Shown: positions 27,483-36,873, numbered from the stretch's first letter. The stretch: DNA of 64,000 nucleotides from AP-15 sp963774345 (GCA_963774345.1 CAVZFB010000065.1:124001-188000), one strand, 5' to 3'. Notes: generated by a model from the letters alone, not told the origin. Translations and numbers: made by a program.

Positions 27483-27581
27483 ATGTTGAAAACCACCCGA
27501 GACGGGATCATGCCGACGGCGATCGCCGGGTCACATCCGCAGCCGTTGCGGTTCGATGCCTCGACGCGGTGTCTGCGATAG
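27483..27581 (+). pseudogene. 5' fragment of a MetE-like gene
   Basis: Encodes MLKTTRDGIMPTAIAGSHPQ then PLRFDAS before diverging and ending at a TAG. It matches the first 27 codons of the intact gene at 30454 (MLTTTRDMIMPTAITGSYPR) with about 86 percent base identity. The rest of the gene is missing; the TPR gene starts 100 bases further on. Probably the relic of a tandem paralogue or of a recombination event. Confidence 0.8.
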
Positions 27582-27679
27582 CAGTTTTCTAATGAATTAT
27601 ACGCGATCTCTCCATCTTTAGTACTTAAGAATGTAGCTGCTGTGCAGATTTTTTCTTGATGCTGCGGGGGGGAGGTCGA
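27582..27679. other. Leader of the TPR glycosyltransferase gene
   Basis: AT-rich stretch (TAATGAATTATACGCG and TTAGTACTTAAG) joining the MetE-like fragment to the TPR gene. It may hold that gene's promoter; no confident -35/-10 pair was chosen. Confidence 0.3.
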
Positions 27680-30221
27680 GTGCCTGACATCATGTCGAGT
27701 TTATCAGAAACTCTGGGGAGAGCGTTTGCAGCCTACGACAATGGAGACTTTTCGGAAGCCGAGCGCCTGTGTGCCGACATTCTTGCGGTAAACGATAGAT
27801 TTCTTGACGCACGCCATCTCCTGGCTCTGATGCAATCGGAACTTGGTCATTACAATGCGGCTCTCGATAACTACAACCGAGTGCTCGCCATTAACCCAGG
27901 TTTCGCCGAGGCTCTCAACAACCGCGGCAACACCCTTCAGAAGCTCGGGCGCTTCGACGAGGCGCTGGAGAGCTACGAGCGGGCGCTTGCCCTCAGGCCG
28001 GATTATGCCGAGGCCCTTAACAATCGCGGCAACGCTCTCCACAACCTCCAGCGCTTTGACGAGGCGCTCGAGAGCTCTCGAGCAAGCGCTCGAGATCAGA
28101 TCGGACTACGCCGATACCCTCAACAACCGCGGTGTTATTTTTCAGGAGCTTGGGCGTTTCGACGAGGCGCTGGAATGCTACCAGCGGGCGCTCGTCATCA
28201 AGCCGGACTATGCCGATGCCCTCAACAACCGCGGTGTTGTTTTTCAGGATCTCGCGCGCTTCGACGAGGCGCTGGAGAGCTACGAGCAGGCGCTCGTCGT
28301 CAGGCCGGACTATCCCGAGGCCCTCAACAACCGCGGTATTGTTTTTCAGGAGCTCGGGCGCTTCGACGAGGCGCTGGAGAGCTACGAGCGGGCGCTTGCC
28401 ATCAGTCCGAACTATGCCGCGGCCCACAGCAACCGCGGCAACACCCTTCAGGAGCTCGGGCGCTTCGACGAGGCGCTGGCGAGCTACGAGCGGGCACTCG
28501 AAATTAGGCCGGACTATGCCGAGGCCCTCAACAATCGCGGCAACACCCTTCAGGAGCTCAAGCGCTTCGACGAGGCGCGGGAGAGTTTCGAGCGGGCGCT
28601 CGAAATCAGGCCGGACTATGCCGAGGCCTTCAATAACCGCGGTAACAGCCTCCAGAAGCTCGGGCGTTTCGACGAGGCGCTAGAGAGCTACGACCGGGCG
28701 GTCACCATTAGGGCGGACTATGCCGAGGCCTTCAACAATCGCGGTAACACCCTTCAGGAGCTCGTGCGCTTCGATGAGGCGCTAGGGAGCTACGAGCGGG
28801 CGCTCGCCATTAGGCCAGACTACGCAAATTGCCACGTAAATAGGGCATTCTTGCTGCTGCAGATCGGCCGCTTTGCCGAAGGCTGGCAAGGATACGAGTG
28901 GCGGCGGAAGATCGACAGCGCGACTTCCCGCCCTCAATCCGGGCCCGAGTGGACCGGAGGGGACACAAGTGCCAAGCGTCTGTTGTTCTATTATGAACAA
29001 GGTCTGGGAGATACGATCCAATTTTCCCGATTTGCGTGCTCAGTCGCGGCAAGTGGAGCAGAGGTGCTGCTGGAAGTTCAGCCTTCGCTCGTAGGTTTGC
29101 TGCGCAGCCTCAAAGGCGTGAGAGTGATCCCCAAGGGGGCGACCCTGCGAAAGCATGATGCCGAACTGCCATTGATGAGTTTGCCCCATGTTCTCGGAGC
29201 GACTCCCGAGACCATGCCGGGAAATATTCCCTATCTGTTTGCCGAGCCCGCTCGTGTGGAGGCTTGGGCGAAGCGACTGCCCGCCGGTCAATTTCGAGTC
29301 GGAGTTGTGTGGCAGGGCAAATCCACTGCAGATGTCGACTTCGGCCGCTCAATCTCGCTTCGTTGCTTTGCTCCGCTGAGCCGCATCCCCGGCATCACCC
29401 TGATCAGCCTGCAGAAATACGACGGCGTCCGGCAGCTGGCGTATCTTCCGCCCGATATGAGGGTGGAAACCCTCGGCGCGGAATTCGATGCCGGCGAGGA
29501 TGCATTCGTGGACTGCGCGGCGGTCATGATGAATCTGGATCTCGTGATCTCCAGCGATACGGCCGCGGCCCATCTCGCCGGCGCACTCGGACGCCCAGTG
29601 TGGATTGTTCTCCAGCACGTGCCGGACTGGCGGTGGATGATGGATCGGGAAGACACCCCTTGGTATCCGACCGCACGACTGTTCCGCCAGGCGCGGCGCG
29701 ACGATTGGAATGAGGTCTTTGAACGCATCGCCGGCGAACTCGCCCGCACGGCCGGCGCCAAGACCAATCCCGGGGATCTCTTACCTCAGCGACGCGCCAG
29801 CAGCCTCGATCCGACCCAGGCGGTTCCACCGGGTACGGCGCTCGTTCCTGTTTCCTTCGGCGAGCTGGTCGACAAGATCACGATTCTGGAGATCAAGAGC
29901 GAACGGATCGGAGATCCCAGCAAACTCGTCAACGTCCGCGTAGAACTCGAGTTGCTGACGACCGCTCTCGCTCGCTTTTGCGTTCTGCCGCCACGAGCCG
30001 GTGAACTGAAGGCGGAACTGCGCCGTATCAACGAAGCGTTGTGGGAGATCGAGGATCAAATCCGCGATTGCGAGCGCAACAACGATTTCGGCGCTAAGTT
30101 CGTCGATCTCGCTCGCCGCGTCTACATGACCAATGACCGCCGGTCCACCATCAAGCGCCAGCTCAGTGAACTCGCGGGCTCGGCTATCGTCGAGGAGAAA
30201 TCATACATTGGGAGTACATAA
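27680..30221 (+). pseudogene. TPR-glycosyltransferase-DUF6165 protein, one extra base at about 28074
   Basis: The corrected product is about 846 residues. GTG 27680 follows GGAGG by four bases. Residues about 60-400 are ten or so TPR units of 34 residues (LNNRG then LG(R)FDEALESYERAL), encoded by nearly identical 102-bp units. Next comes a GT9/GT41-like domain: AEGWQGYEWR, LLFYYEQGLGDTIQFSRF, FRVGVVWQGK and VISSDTAAAHLAGALGRPVW. The last 120 residues are DUF6165 (VPVSFGELVDKITILEIKSERI). One repeat unit is 103 bases, shifting the frame. Such proteins are linked to O-linked glycosylation or polysaccharide synthesis; the exact role is unknown. Flanked by the MetE-like fragment and intact gene. 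Confidence 0.8.
27917..28835. repeat. Tandem 102-bp repeats encoding TPR units
   Basis: About nine direct units marked by AACAACCGCGG-like starts at 27917, 28019, 28122, 28224 and every 102 bases to about 28734. The step from 28019 to 28122 is 103, locating the extra base. High identity between units implies recent expansion or ongoing homogenisation. Confidence 0.88.
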
Positions 30222-30453
30222 GTACAACGCCTCCGATCTCGTCCTTCCAGGCTCATGCGCTCATCCGCGGCAGGCGAGACGTCGGCCGACAAGCTCGCAC
30301 GTTAAGATCACTTCCGGGGCGGGTTGTGAAACGGCGTGGCTTTCATTTTTGGCGCGATCGGCGTTTTATCGTGCCCCCGGGGCGACGGCGGGGCGACGCG
30401 ACCCAAGATGGCTTCCCTCGCGGGCATGCGGGTCTAACGATGAGTGTTGAGCC

Positions 30454-31629
30454 ATGTTGACCACCACGCGTGACATGATCATGCCGACGGCGATCACCGG
30501 GTCGTATCCGCGGCCGTTGTGGTTCGATGCGAGCCTGCAGGGGCGGTCGTTCAAGGCCGCACTCGGCGACTCGCTGTTTCGCGAGCAGTATCTCGACGCG
30601 GTCGCCGCCGTCATCAATGCACAGGAGGCGGCGGGGCTCGACATCGTCACCGACGGCGACAGCCGTTTCGACCTCGCGGTCGGCGGCAAGTCGTGGTTCT
30701 TCTATCCGATCGAGCGCCTCGGCGGCATCAGCGGCCACCGCAGCACCTCGCAAGGCTGGATGGGCCGGCATGGGCTTGGGCCGGGGCACATCCTATGGGA
30801 GGTGCAGGAAGCGTATCAGCCGGCGATCGTCACCGAAAAGCTCTCCCGCGGCCCGCTCGAATACGCCGCGCTGTGGCAGATCGCCCAGCGGCTCAGCGAC
30901 CGCCCGGTCAAGTTCGGGGCGATCTGCGCACCGGCTTTGGCCAGCATGCTGTGGAACCAGCACTACCCCGACGACAAGGCAATGGTGCTCGACCTCTGCG
31001 ACATCATGAACGCCGAATTCCGTGCCTTGGCGGAAGCCGGCTGTCCGTTGATCCAGGTTGAGGAGCCGCGCCAGCACGGGTTGACGACGCGTCCCGACTG
31101 CACCGAAGCAGACCTCGAATTTCAGACCGAGGTGTTCAACCGCCAGCTCGTCGGGGTCGAAGCCGAGATCTGGGCGCATACCTGCTGGGGCAATCCCAAT
31201 CAGCAGCGAGTTTATTGGGAGGTGCCGAGTTACGAGCGCGCGCTGCCCCATCTGCTGCAATTGAACGCCGACGTGATCACCTTCGAATGCGCCAGCAGCG
31301 AAGGCAAGGATTTGCCGCTCTTCGCCAAATATCAGACCGACAAGAAGATCGGCATCGGCGTCGTCAACCATTGCAACACGATCGTCGAGCCGCCCGAGCA
31401 CGTCGCCGGGCTAATCCGTAAGGCGCTCGAATACATCCCGCCCGAGCGGCTGGTGATCACCACCGATTGCGGCTTTGGCCGCGAGGGGTTGTCGCGTCGC
31501 ATCGCCTATTACAAATGCGTTTCGCTGGTCCAAGGCACCAATATCGTGCGCCGCGAGCTGGGCCTCCCCGAAGCCCATATCCGCGCCGCCGACCCGAAAC
31601 TGTATTTTGCCGGCGCGGGAGAGGGCTGA
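30454..31629 (+). CDS. Cobalamin-independent methionine synthase (MetE C-terminal type) family protein
   Basis: 391 residues, about half of full MetE, corresponding to the catalytic barrel. Zinc-type ligands are recognisable: the His and Cys in IWAHTCWGNPN, the Glu in TFECASSEGKD and the Cys in TTDCGFGREGLS. These short proteins transfer methyl groups, but their substrates are often not homocysteine/methyl-THF; some serve in corrinoid or xenobiotic methyl metabolism. No strong ribosome-binding site precedes ATG 30454. A 5' fragment of a close relative lies at 27483. Confidence 0.86.
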   Translation: MLTTTRDMIMPTAITGSYPRPLWFDASLQGRSFKAALGDSLFREQYLDAVAAVINAQEAAGLDIVTDGDSRFDLAVGGKSWFFYPIERLGGISGHRSTSQGWMGRHGLGPGHILWEVQEAYQPAIVTEKLSRGPLEYAALWQIAQRLSDRPVKFGAICAPALASMLWNQHYPDDKAMVLDLCDIMNAEFRALAEAGCPLIQVEEPRQHGLTTRPDCTEADLEFQTEVFNRQLVGVEAEIWAHTCWGNPNQQRVYWEVPSYERALPHLLQLNADVITFECASSEGKDLPLFAKYQTDKKIGIGVVNHCNTIVEPPEHVAGLIRKALEYIPPERLVITTDCGFGREGLSRRIAYYKCVSLVQGTNIVRRELGLPEAHIRAADPKLYFAGAGEG

Positions 31630-31645
31630 ACGATCTTGTCTTGCG

Positions 31646-31671
31646 GATAATATCTGACTAAAGTCAGGTAT
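31646..31671 (+). promoter_or_regulatory. -10 box and operator dyad overlapping the MarR-GNAT start
   Basis: ATATCTGAC-TAAA-GTCAGGTAT (31650-31671) is an inverted repeat with eight of nine matching arm positions that runs into the ATG at 31670. GATAAT at 31646-31651 could be the -10. A leader this short has no ribosome-binding site, pointing to near-leaderless, autorepressed expression. Confidence 0.55.
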
Positions 31672-32584
31672 GGAGACAGATCACATCCACTGCGTGCGCA
31701 GCTTCAATCGCACGGTCACACAGCGGATCGGTGCGCTGAACAACAGCTTTCTCGATCTCGGCCGACCGCTGGGTGAGGCGCGTCTGCTTTACGAAATCGG
31801 TCCGGACGGCCGCGAGGTCAGTGTGCTTCGCGAAAAGCTGGCGCTCGATTCCGGCTATCTGAGCCGCCTGCTGCGATCGCTCGAACGACAGGGGCTGGTT
31901 CGCACGCGACGGGGGGCCGGCGACGGCCGCGGCCGGTATGTCGAGCCCACACGAAAAGGCGTCGATGAATTGGAAGAGTACCGGCGCCGCTCCGATGGTT
32001 TTGCGCAATCCTTGCTGCTGCCGCTGAGCAACAATCAGCGCGACCGTCTGGTCGCCGCGATGGCCGAAGTCGAAAGGTTGATGCGCGCGGCTGCGGTCGA
32101 AATACGAGTGGAGAAGCCGGATAGTCCCGCGGCGCTGTTGTGTTTGGAAACCTATTACCAGGAACTCGCCGAGCGCTTCGAGGGAGGGTACGATCCCGCA
32201 ACGGCCCTTCCGCTCGGTCCAGACAAACTGATCCCACCGACGGGCTGCTTTATCGTCGCGTACCTCGACGGCGCGCCGATCGGCTGCGGTGCGCTGAAGG
32301 TAAAGGACGCCGAGATCGGGGAAATAAAGCGCATGTGGGTCGCCGCTTCCGCCCGCGGTCTCGGCATCGGCCGTCGCATACTGATGTCGCTGGAGGAACA
32401 TGCGAGGGAATTCGGACTTGGCATACTCAGGCTTGATACGAACAAGACGCTGAAGGAAGCGCAGAATCTCTACCGGACCAGCGGCTACAAAGAAGTCGCC
32501 CGGTTCAGCGATGAGCCCTATGCCCACCATTGGTTTGAAAAGGCGGTAATGGACGGTTCCCAGCGCGACGAAAAATTGGATTGA
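31670..32584 (+). CDS. MarR regulator fused to GNAT acetyltransferase
   Basis: 304 residues. Residues 1-145 are a MarR winged helix (REKLALDSGYLSRLLRSLERQG then LVRTRRGAGDGRGRYVEPTRKG). Residues 150-300 are a GNAT domain with CFIVAYLDGAPIGCGALK, the acetyl-CoA loop MWVAASARGLGIGRRIL and LRLDTNKTLKEAQNLYRTSGY. The fusion is a known architecture in proteobacteria: the MarR part is thought to control genes linked to the acetyltransferase substrate, but targets are unknown. An MFS transporter follows at 32719 and could be part of the regulon, for example for resistance or export. Confidence 0.9.
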   Translation: METDHIHCVRSFNRTVTQRIGALNNSFLDLGRPLGEARLLYEIGPDGREVSVLREKLALDSGYLSRLLRSLERQGLVRTRRGAGDGRGRYVEPTRKGVDELEEYRRRSDGFAQSLLLPLSNNQRDRLVAAMAEVERLMRAAAVEIRVEKPDSPAALLCLETYYQELAERFEGGYDPATALPLGPDKLIPPTGCFIVAYLDGAPIGCGALKVKDAEIGEIKRMWVAASARGLGIGRRILMSLEEHAREFGLGILRLDTNKTLKEAQNLYRTSGYKEVARFSDEPYAHHWFEKAVMDGSQRDEKLD

Positions 32585-32718
32585 TCGACCGGGTCCACCC
32601 ATGATGTCGATAACGTTCTGATCACGCCGATTGAGCGCGAGGCGGGCGCGGAGGGCGAAAAGGCAATAGCGTTAGGCGTGAACCACAATCCGAGCATGGC
32701 GCCGAAAGGGGGAAGCGA

Positions 32719-34137
32719 ATGGCAGAGACGGATGTCGCGGACGTCGCGTCACCGGAGCCGGCGCGAGCGGATGCAATTCGCGGTCATATCGCGGCGCGCA
32801 TCGACCGGCTGCCATTGACCCGTGTGCAATGGCAGTTCGCGATTCTGGTTCAGGTCACTTGGGGTTTCATCATTTTCGACACCGACGGGATCGCCGCCCG
32901 CCTCTATCCCTTTGTCTGGCGCCCGCAGCACATCATCACAATTTTTCAGTATTCGGTGATCCAGGCCCTCCAAGTCGGATTGGGGATCCTGCTCGGTGTA
33001 TTTCTGATGAGCTGGGTCGCCGATCGCCACGGACGTCGGCCGGCGGTTCTGCTGGCGACGTTGCTGGGCGGCATCTGTATCTGGCCGTTCGTCTTCGTCA
33101 CCAATTTCTGGGGCATCGTCTTCCTCTCGATCCTCAGCACCCTCGGTGCCGGCGGCATCATCGCCACGCACGCCGTGTACCTCTCCGAAATGACCTCGAC
33201 AGTTATCCGCAACAGGGTGCTGCTGGCCTCGCAGAGCCTCACCGCGCTGGTGGCCGTCTCAGTCAATCTGCTCGCTTTCTGGCTGATCCCGAGTCACTGG
33301 CAGATTTATCTGTGGGTGAGTGCAGCCGTACTGATCGGCATTTTTTTGCCGTTGCTGCTCTGGTTATTGCCGGAATTGCCGCGCTGGCTCGAGGCGAAAG
33401 GGCATCACGAGGCGGCAGAGCGGGAAATGGCTCGGCTGGAACAGCGCTGCCGCCGAGCCGGCCATGCGGACTTGCCCGAGCCCGAGCAGGGCCTTCACCC
33501 GGTGCTGATCGGCGAGCAGGGCGGCTGGCGAGAGATATTCACCAGCACGCAATATCGCGGCCGGACCACGGTACTAATGGCTGTTTGGCTACTCGGCTAT
33601 GCCGGCCTGATTTATGGGACTGGCGCCTTCACCGCGGTGTACATGGTCGATCACGGCGCGTCGGCTCACTTCGTATTCCTGACGTTTGCGTGCGCTTACG
33701 CGGTCACGTTCGTTGCCTTTCAGGTCAATTCCCGCGTCGGCGATCGGATCGAGCGCCGCGATGTGATGTTCACCATGGCGGGCCTGTTCATATTATCGTG
33801 GATCATCATTTACTTGGTCCCGGCCCTGCCGGTTATCGCTGTTTTCCTGATGTTCGCCCGCATCGGGACGGGATTGTGGTTGTTCAATCTGTACAACTAC
33901 ACCGCGGTCGCCTATCCGACCCGCATCCGTGCGACGGCCTTTGCCTGGACCGACGGGATCGGCCATCTCGGCGCCTGGGCCGGAGTAACCTTGCTCGGAC
34001 CGCTCTATGTGCTGGGGCCCAACCATCTGGGCTGGATATTGTGGATTCTGATCCCCGGCGCGTTATTGCCGGCGATATTGATACGCAGCTTCGGGATCAA
34101 GCAGGCCGGCGTGGTATTGGAGCAGGTGTCAACCTAG
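32719..34137 (+). CDS. MFS transporter (sugar-porter/organic-acid type)
   Basis: 472 residues, twelve predicted helices with a long central loop. GxxxDRxGRR-like MSWVADRHGRRPAVLLATL sits between helices 2 and 3, and LSEMTSTVIRNRVLLASQSL follows helix 4. The central cytoplasmic loop is charged (LEAKGHHEAAEREMARLEQR). Helix 11 contains YPTRIRATAFAWTDGIGHLG. This fits the SP/AAHS branches that import sugars or aromatic acids. ATG 34137-ending frame starts at 32719 behind GGGGGAAG. The next gene (VOC protein) follows within 33 bases, so a metabolite uptake/processing unit is likely. Confidence 0.88.
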   Translation: MAETDVADVASPEPARADAIRGHIAARIDRLPLTRVQWQFAILVQVTWGFIIFDTDGIAARLYPFVWRPQHIITIFQYSVIQALQVGLGILLGVFLMSWVADRHGRRPAVLLATLLGGICIWPFVFVTNFWGIVFLSILSTLGAGGIIATHAVYLSEMTSTVIRNRVLLASQSLTALVAVSVNLLAFWLIPSHWQIYLWVSAAVLIGIFLPLLLWLLPELPRWLEAKGHHEAAEREMARLEQRCRRAGHADLPEPEQGLHPVLIGEQGGWREIFTSTQYRGRTTVLMAVWLLGYAGLIYGTGAFTAVYMVDHGASAHFVFLTFACAYAVTFVAFQVNSRVGDRIERRDVMFTMAGLFILSWIIIYLVPALPVIAVFLMFARIGTGLWLFNLYNYTAVAYPTRIRATAFAWTDGIGHLGAWAGVTLLGPLYVLGPNHLGWILWILIPGALLPAILIRSFGIKQAGVVLEQVST

Positions 34138-34169
34138 CGGCGATTGCCCGCCACACATGGAGGACTCGG

Positions 34170-34574
34170 ATGATCGAGATCAAATCCGTCGCCCATTTCA
34201 GCATACCGGTCAGCGACGTCGCCAACAGCACGCGATTTTATACCGAGATCGTCGGCTGCCGGCATTTGTCCACTGTGCCGGGCGGGCACATGGCTTTCCT
34301 CGACGCGGCCGGGACCTGTCTGATCCTGGTCAAGCGCGAGCCGCCGATCAACCCCAAGCTCGACGACCATGGCGGCGTGCATCATTCCTTTGCTGTCGCG
34401 CATGACGAATACCCCGCTGCACTTGACCATTTGCGCGCGCATGGGGTCGAGATCACCTTTGAAGAGGACCGGCAGGGCGGCGTGGTCAACGGACCACGCG
34501 CCTATTTCCATGATCCCGACGGCACCGTGCTGGAATTCATCGATCTGACGAGCTACGCCGGCGATCCGGCATGA
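34170..34574 (+). CDS. VOC-family (glyoxalase/dioxygenase fold) protein
   Basis: 134 residues with a paired beta-alpha-beta-beta-beta layout: SVAHFSIPVSDVANSTRFYTEIVG at the start and RAYFHDPDGTVLEFIDL at the end, with His in VAHFSI and HHSFAV and Glu in VLEFID as candidate metal ligands. Members include glyoxalase I, extradiol dioxygenases and bleomycin-binding proteins; function here is unassigned. GGAGG precedes ATG 34170. Part of a run with the MFS transporter and the LLM oxidoreductase. Confidence 0.85.
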   Translation: MIEIKSVAHFSIPVSDVANSTRFYTEIVGCRHLSTVPGGHMAFLDAAGTCLILVKREPPINPKLDDHGGVHHSFAVAHDEYPAALDHLRAHGVEITFEEDRQGGVVNGPRAYFHDPDGTVLEFIDLTSYAGDPA

Positions 34575-34647
34575 GCGGTCGCTTGACATGCTTGCGCGAA
34601 CCGGCCGGCGATGCGGGCGGTCATGTCGGTAGCTCAGGGAGACGTGG

Positions 34648-35702
34648 GTGAAATTCGGCAATTTCCTGTTTCCCGATAGCCGTGATCCCGAGCGCGATGG
34701 GGCCGTGATCGACGAAACCCTGCGCGAAGCCTGGCTTTCGGACGAACTCGGCGTCGATGTGATCTGGCTCGCCGAGCATCATTTTGACGGCATCTGAGCC
34801 TATGCCGATCCGATCAGCTTTGCCGGCGCGCTCGCGACCTCGACGGGGCACAGCAAGATCGGCTTTGCGGTATTGCAGATGGCGCTGCATCATCCGATCC
34901 GCCTCGCCGAGCAGCTAGCAGTGCTCGACAACATCACCCAAGGCCGGCTGATTGTCGGGTTGGGGCGCGGCTCATCCTACAACATTTATGACTACCAGGG
35001 CTTGGCATCGACCATCATGAGGCTCAGGCGCGTCTCGACGAAGCCGCGGAGATTATGGTCCGGTCGTGGACCGAGGGAGAATTCCAGCATCACGGGCGGT
35101 TCTGGAATCTCCAGGTGCCGATGCTGCGGCCGCGCCCCCATACAAAGCCGCACCCGCCGCTAATCCGCGCCGCCTCGGGCGAAGCGTCGATGCTGGAACT
35201 GGCGCGCCAGGGAAGGCCGTTCTTGATGAACGTGCAATCGTCCGTAACGACGCGCCGGCGGCTCGAGCTTTACCTCGAGGCAATGGCCGAGGCCGGCTTT
35301 GACCACGAAAGCATCGCCCGCAACCTCGGCGACTGCTGGGTGTGGCGCAACGTGTTCGTGGCCGACACCGACGCCGAGGCCGAGCGGGTCGGCATTCCGG
35401 CGTTCCAGGCGATGGTCGAGGCGAGGGCCGAATTGCGCAACCGGATCTACCGCGAAACCGGGAGGCGGATCGAGGTGCCGGCGAGCGATCTGCCGTCAGC
35501 GCGCGCCAGCGTCGACCACGGCTTTATCTGCGGGTCGCCGCGGCGCGTTGCCGAAGCGATCGCCGAAATCGACGATCTCGGCGTCGGCGGGGTTATCGCG
35601 ACTTTCCGCCTCGGGCCAATGACGCATCAAGCCGCGACGAACAGCCTGCGCCTGTTCATGACCGAAGTCGCGCCTCGGTTCCGTGGCGACGGGGCGTCGT
35701 AA
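34648..35702 (+). pseudogene. LLM-class flavin-dependent oxidoreductase, with in-frame TGA and a frameshift
   Basis: Luciferase-like monooxygenase from GTG 34648 (AGGGAG site). The N terminus MKFGNFLFPDSRDPERDG and LGVDVIWLAEHHFDGI run into a TGA at codon 50 (34795-34797), where relatives typically have cysteine in HHFDGICAYADP. The frame continues with GFAVLQMALHHPIRLAEQLAVLD and LIVGLGRGSSYNIYDYQG. Near 35003 it shifts by one base, and ARLDEAAEIMVRSWTEGEFQHHG and the rest run to 35702. A TGC-to-TGA substitution plus one indel restores about 350 residues. These enzymes use FMNH2 to oxidise organic substrates. Confidence 0.82.
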
Positions 35703-35708
35703 GGCGCT

Positions 35709-36731
35709 TCACACGCCGAAGGTGAACCGGCTGCCGATGTTGCTGGTGACGAGCCGATCGGGCATTTCGCGCTGCATCGCGGCGATGAATTTGCCGCCGC
35801 TACAATGCATTGGCACGACAACGTCGGGCGACAGGCTTTTGAGTTCGGCGACGGTGTGTTCGACGTAATCCATCGGCGCTGGGCCGAGGTGGAAGCCGCC
35901 GAGCACCGCGTGCAGCTTGCTCACCCCAGACACCGCCATCGCGGCCTTGATCGTGTTGATCAACCCGATGTGTCCGCATGACGAGATGACGACCAGCCCG
36001 CGCCCCTGCACGACATAGCAAGTCGCATGCTCGTCCGGATGCTCGTCGGGGACGAGGCGCCCCTGGCGTTCGGCTTCGGTGAAATGGTCGACGGTAGCGC
36101 CAGGAGCGGGTTCGACCAACGTGCTGTCCAATATCCGCTCGAACGAATTACGGGCGATCGGCCCGGTGGTGAATGGGCCGGCGAGCGCCTGCGCCCGGTC
36201 GCAGCACACCGTCGCGATATGCTCGGCCTCGATCGCGGCGCGGTCGAGTCTGCCCCAGGAGACCGGATCGGCGTTGCGCTGCTTGATCCATTTTTCGGCA
36301 AAAGCGTTTTCACCGCCGGCGAAGAGATGGAGATCGGACGGCATATGGGCGCGGTGATGGGCGACGAACCCTTCCAGCCCGCCGTAATGATCGCGGTGGC
36401 CGTGGCTCAGGATTAGCCCGTCGATCCGCGCGGGGTCGAGGTCGAGCAATTCGAAGTTCCGGATCAATACTTCGGGAGTGTAGCCGAAATCGAGCAGATA
36501 TTGGGATTTGCCGCCGGCCTGCGCGGATTCGAGATGCAATGACAATCCCCACTCGCCGGCAAAAGTAGAGCGCTCGTGCCCCGGGATATGGCGGACATGT
36601 TCGATCCTGACCACCGGATGGATGGCGTCGCTGATGAACCGGTCATAGGCCGAGTCAACGAGGACCCGGACTGAGAGGCTATGGACGACCGGCGCTACAA
36701 ACGGTTCCGCGCGTGTCAGTTCGATGTCCAT
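35709..36731 (-). CDS. MBL-fold metallo-hydrolase
   Basis: 340 residues. The metallo-beta-lactamase motif HxHxDH is LILSHGHRDHYGGLEG. Other likely ligands are VISSCGHIGLINTIKAAM and VVPMHCSGG, with EHRST/FAGEWGLSLHLES before it. It resembles the 7,8-dihydropterin-6-methyl-4-(beta-D-ribofuranosyl)-aminobenzene-5'-phosphate synthase-like group of MBL proteins, whose substrates vary. GGAGGTGGAG precedes ATG 36731; a long upstream open stretch is not part of the gene. Convergent with the LLM gene, divergent from TupB. Confidence 0.87.
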   Translation of the reverse strand: MDIELTRAEPFVAPVVHSLSVRVLVDSAYDRFISDAIHPVVRIEHVRHIPGHERSTFAGEWGLSLHLESAQAGGKSQYLLDFGYTPEVLIRNFELLDLDPARIDGLILSHGHRDHYGGLEGFVAHHRAHMPSDLHLFAGGENAFAEKWIKQRNADPVSWGRLDRAAIEAEHIATVCCDRAQALAGPFTTGPIARNSFERILDSTLVEPAPGATVDHFTEAERQGRLVPDEHPDEHATCYVVQGRGLVVISSCGHIGLINTIKAAMAVSGVSKLHAVLGGFHLGPAPMDYVEHTVAELKSLSPDVVVPMHCSGGKFIAAMQREMPDRLVTSNIGSRFTFGV

Positions 36732-36873
36732 CTCCACCTCCGCTCTATCCGCTCGACTACGGAGGCTAACACGCCGCCCTGACGCACGCGACTGCGCATA
36801 GACCGTGTCTGGACAAGCCGCCCGACGGCGGACAGTGTCGCCGCTTGTCCCTGTCCGGAGAGGCGAGCAGCCG

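Noticed and set aside
27917..28835. TPR-encoding repeats as a CRISPR-like array
   Set aside because: The 102-bp units are coding, in frame and encode 34-residue TPRs without spacers.
34795..34797. TGA in the LLM gene as a selenocysteine codon
   Set aside because: A frameshift 200 bases later in the same gene and many one-base breaks elsewhere make damage the simpler explanation; no SECIS-like structure was seen.
36732..36873. Possible molybdenum/tungsten cofactor riboswitch before tupB
   Set aside because: The short GC-rich leader has some stem potential but I could not match the conserved moco core, so it is not reported.
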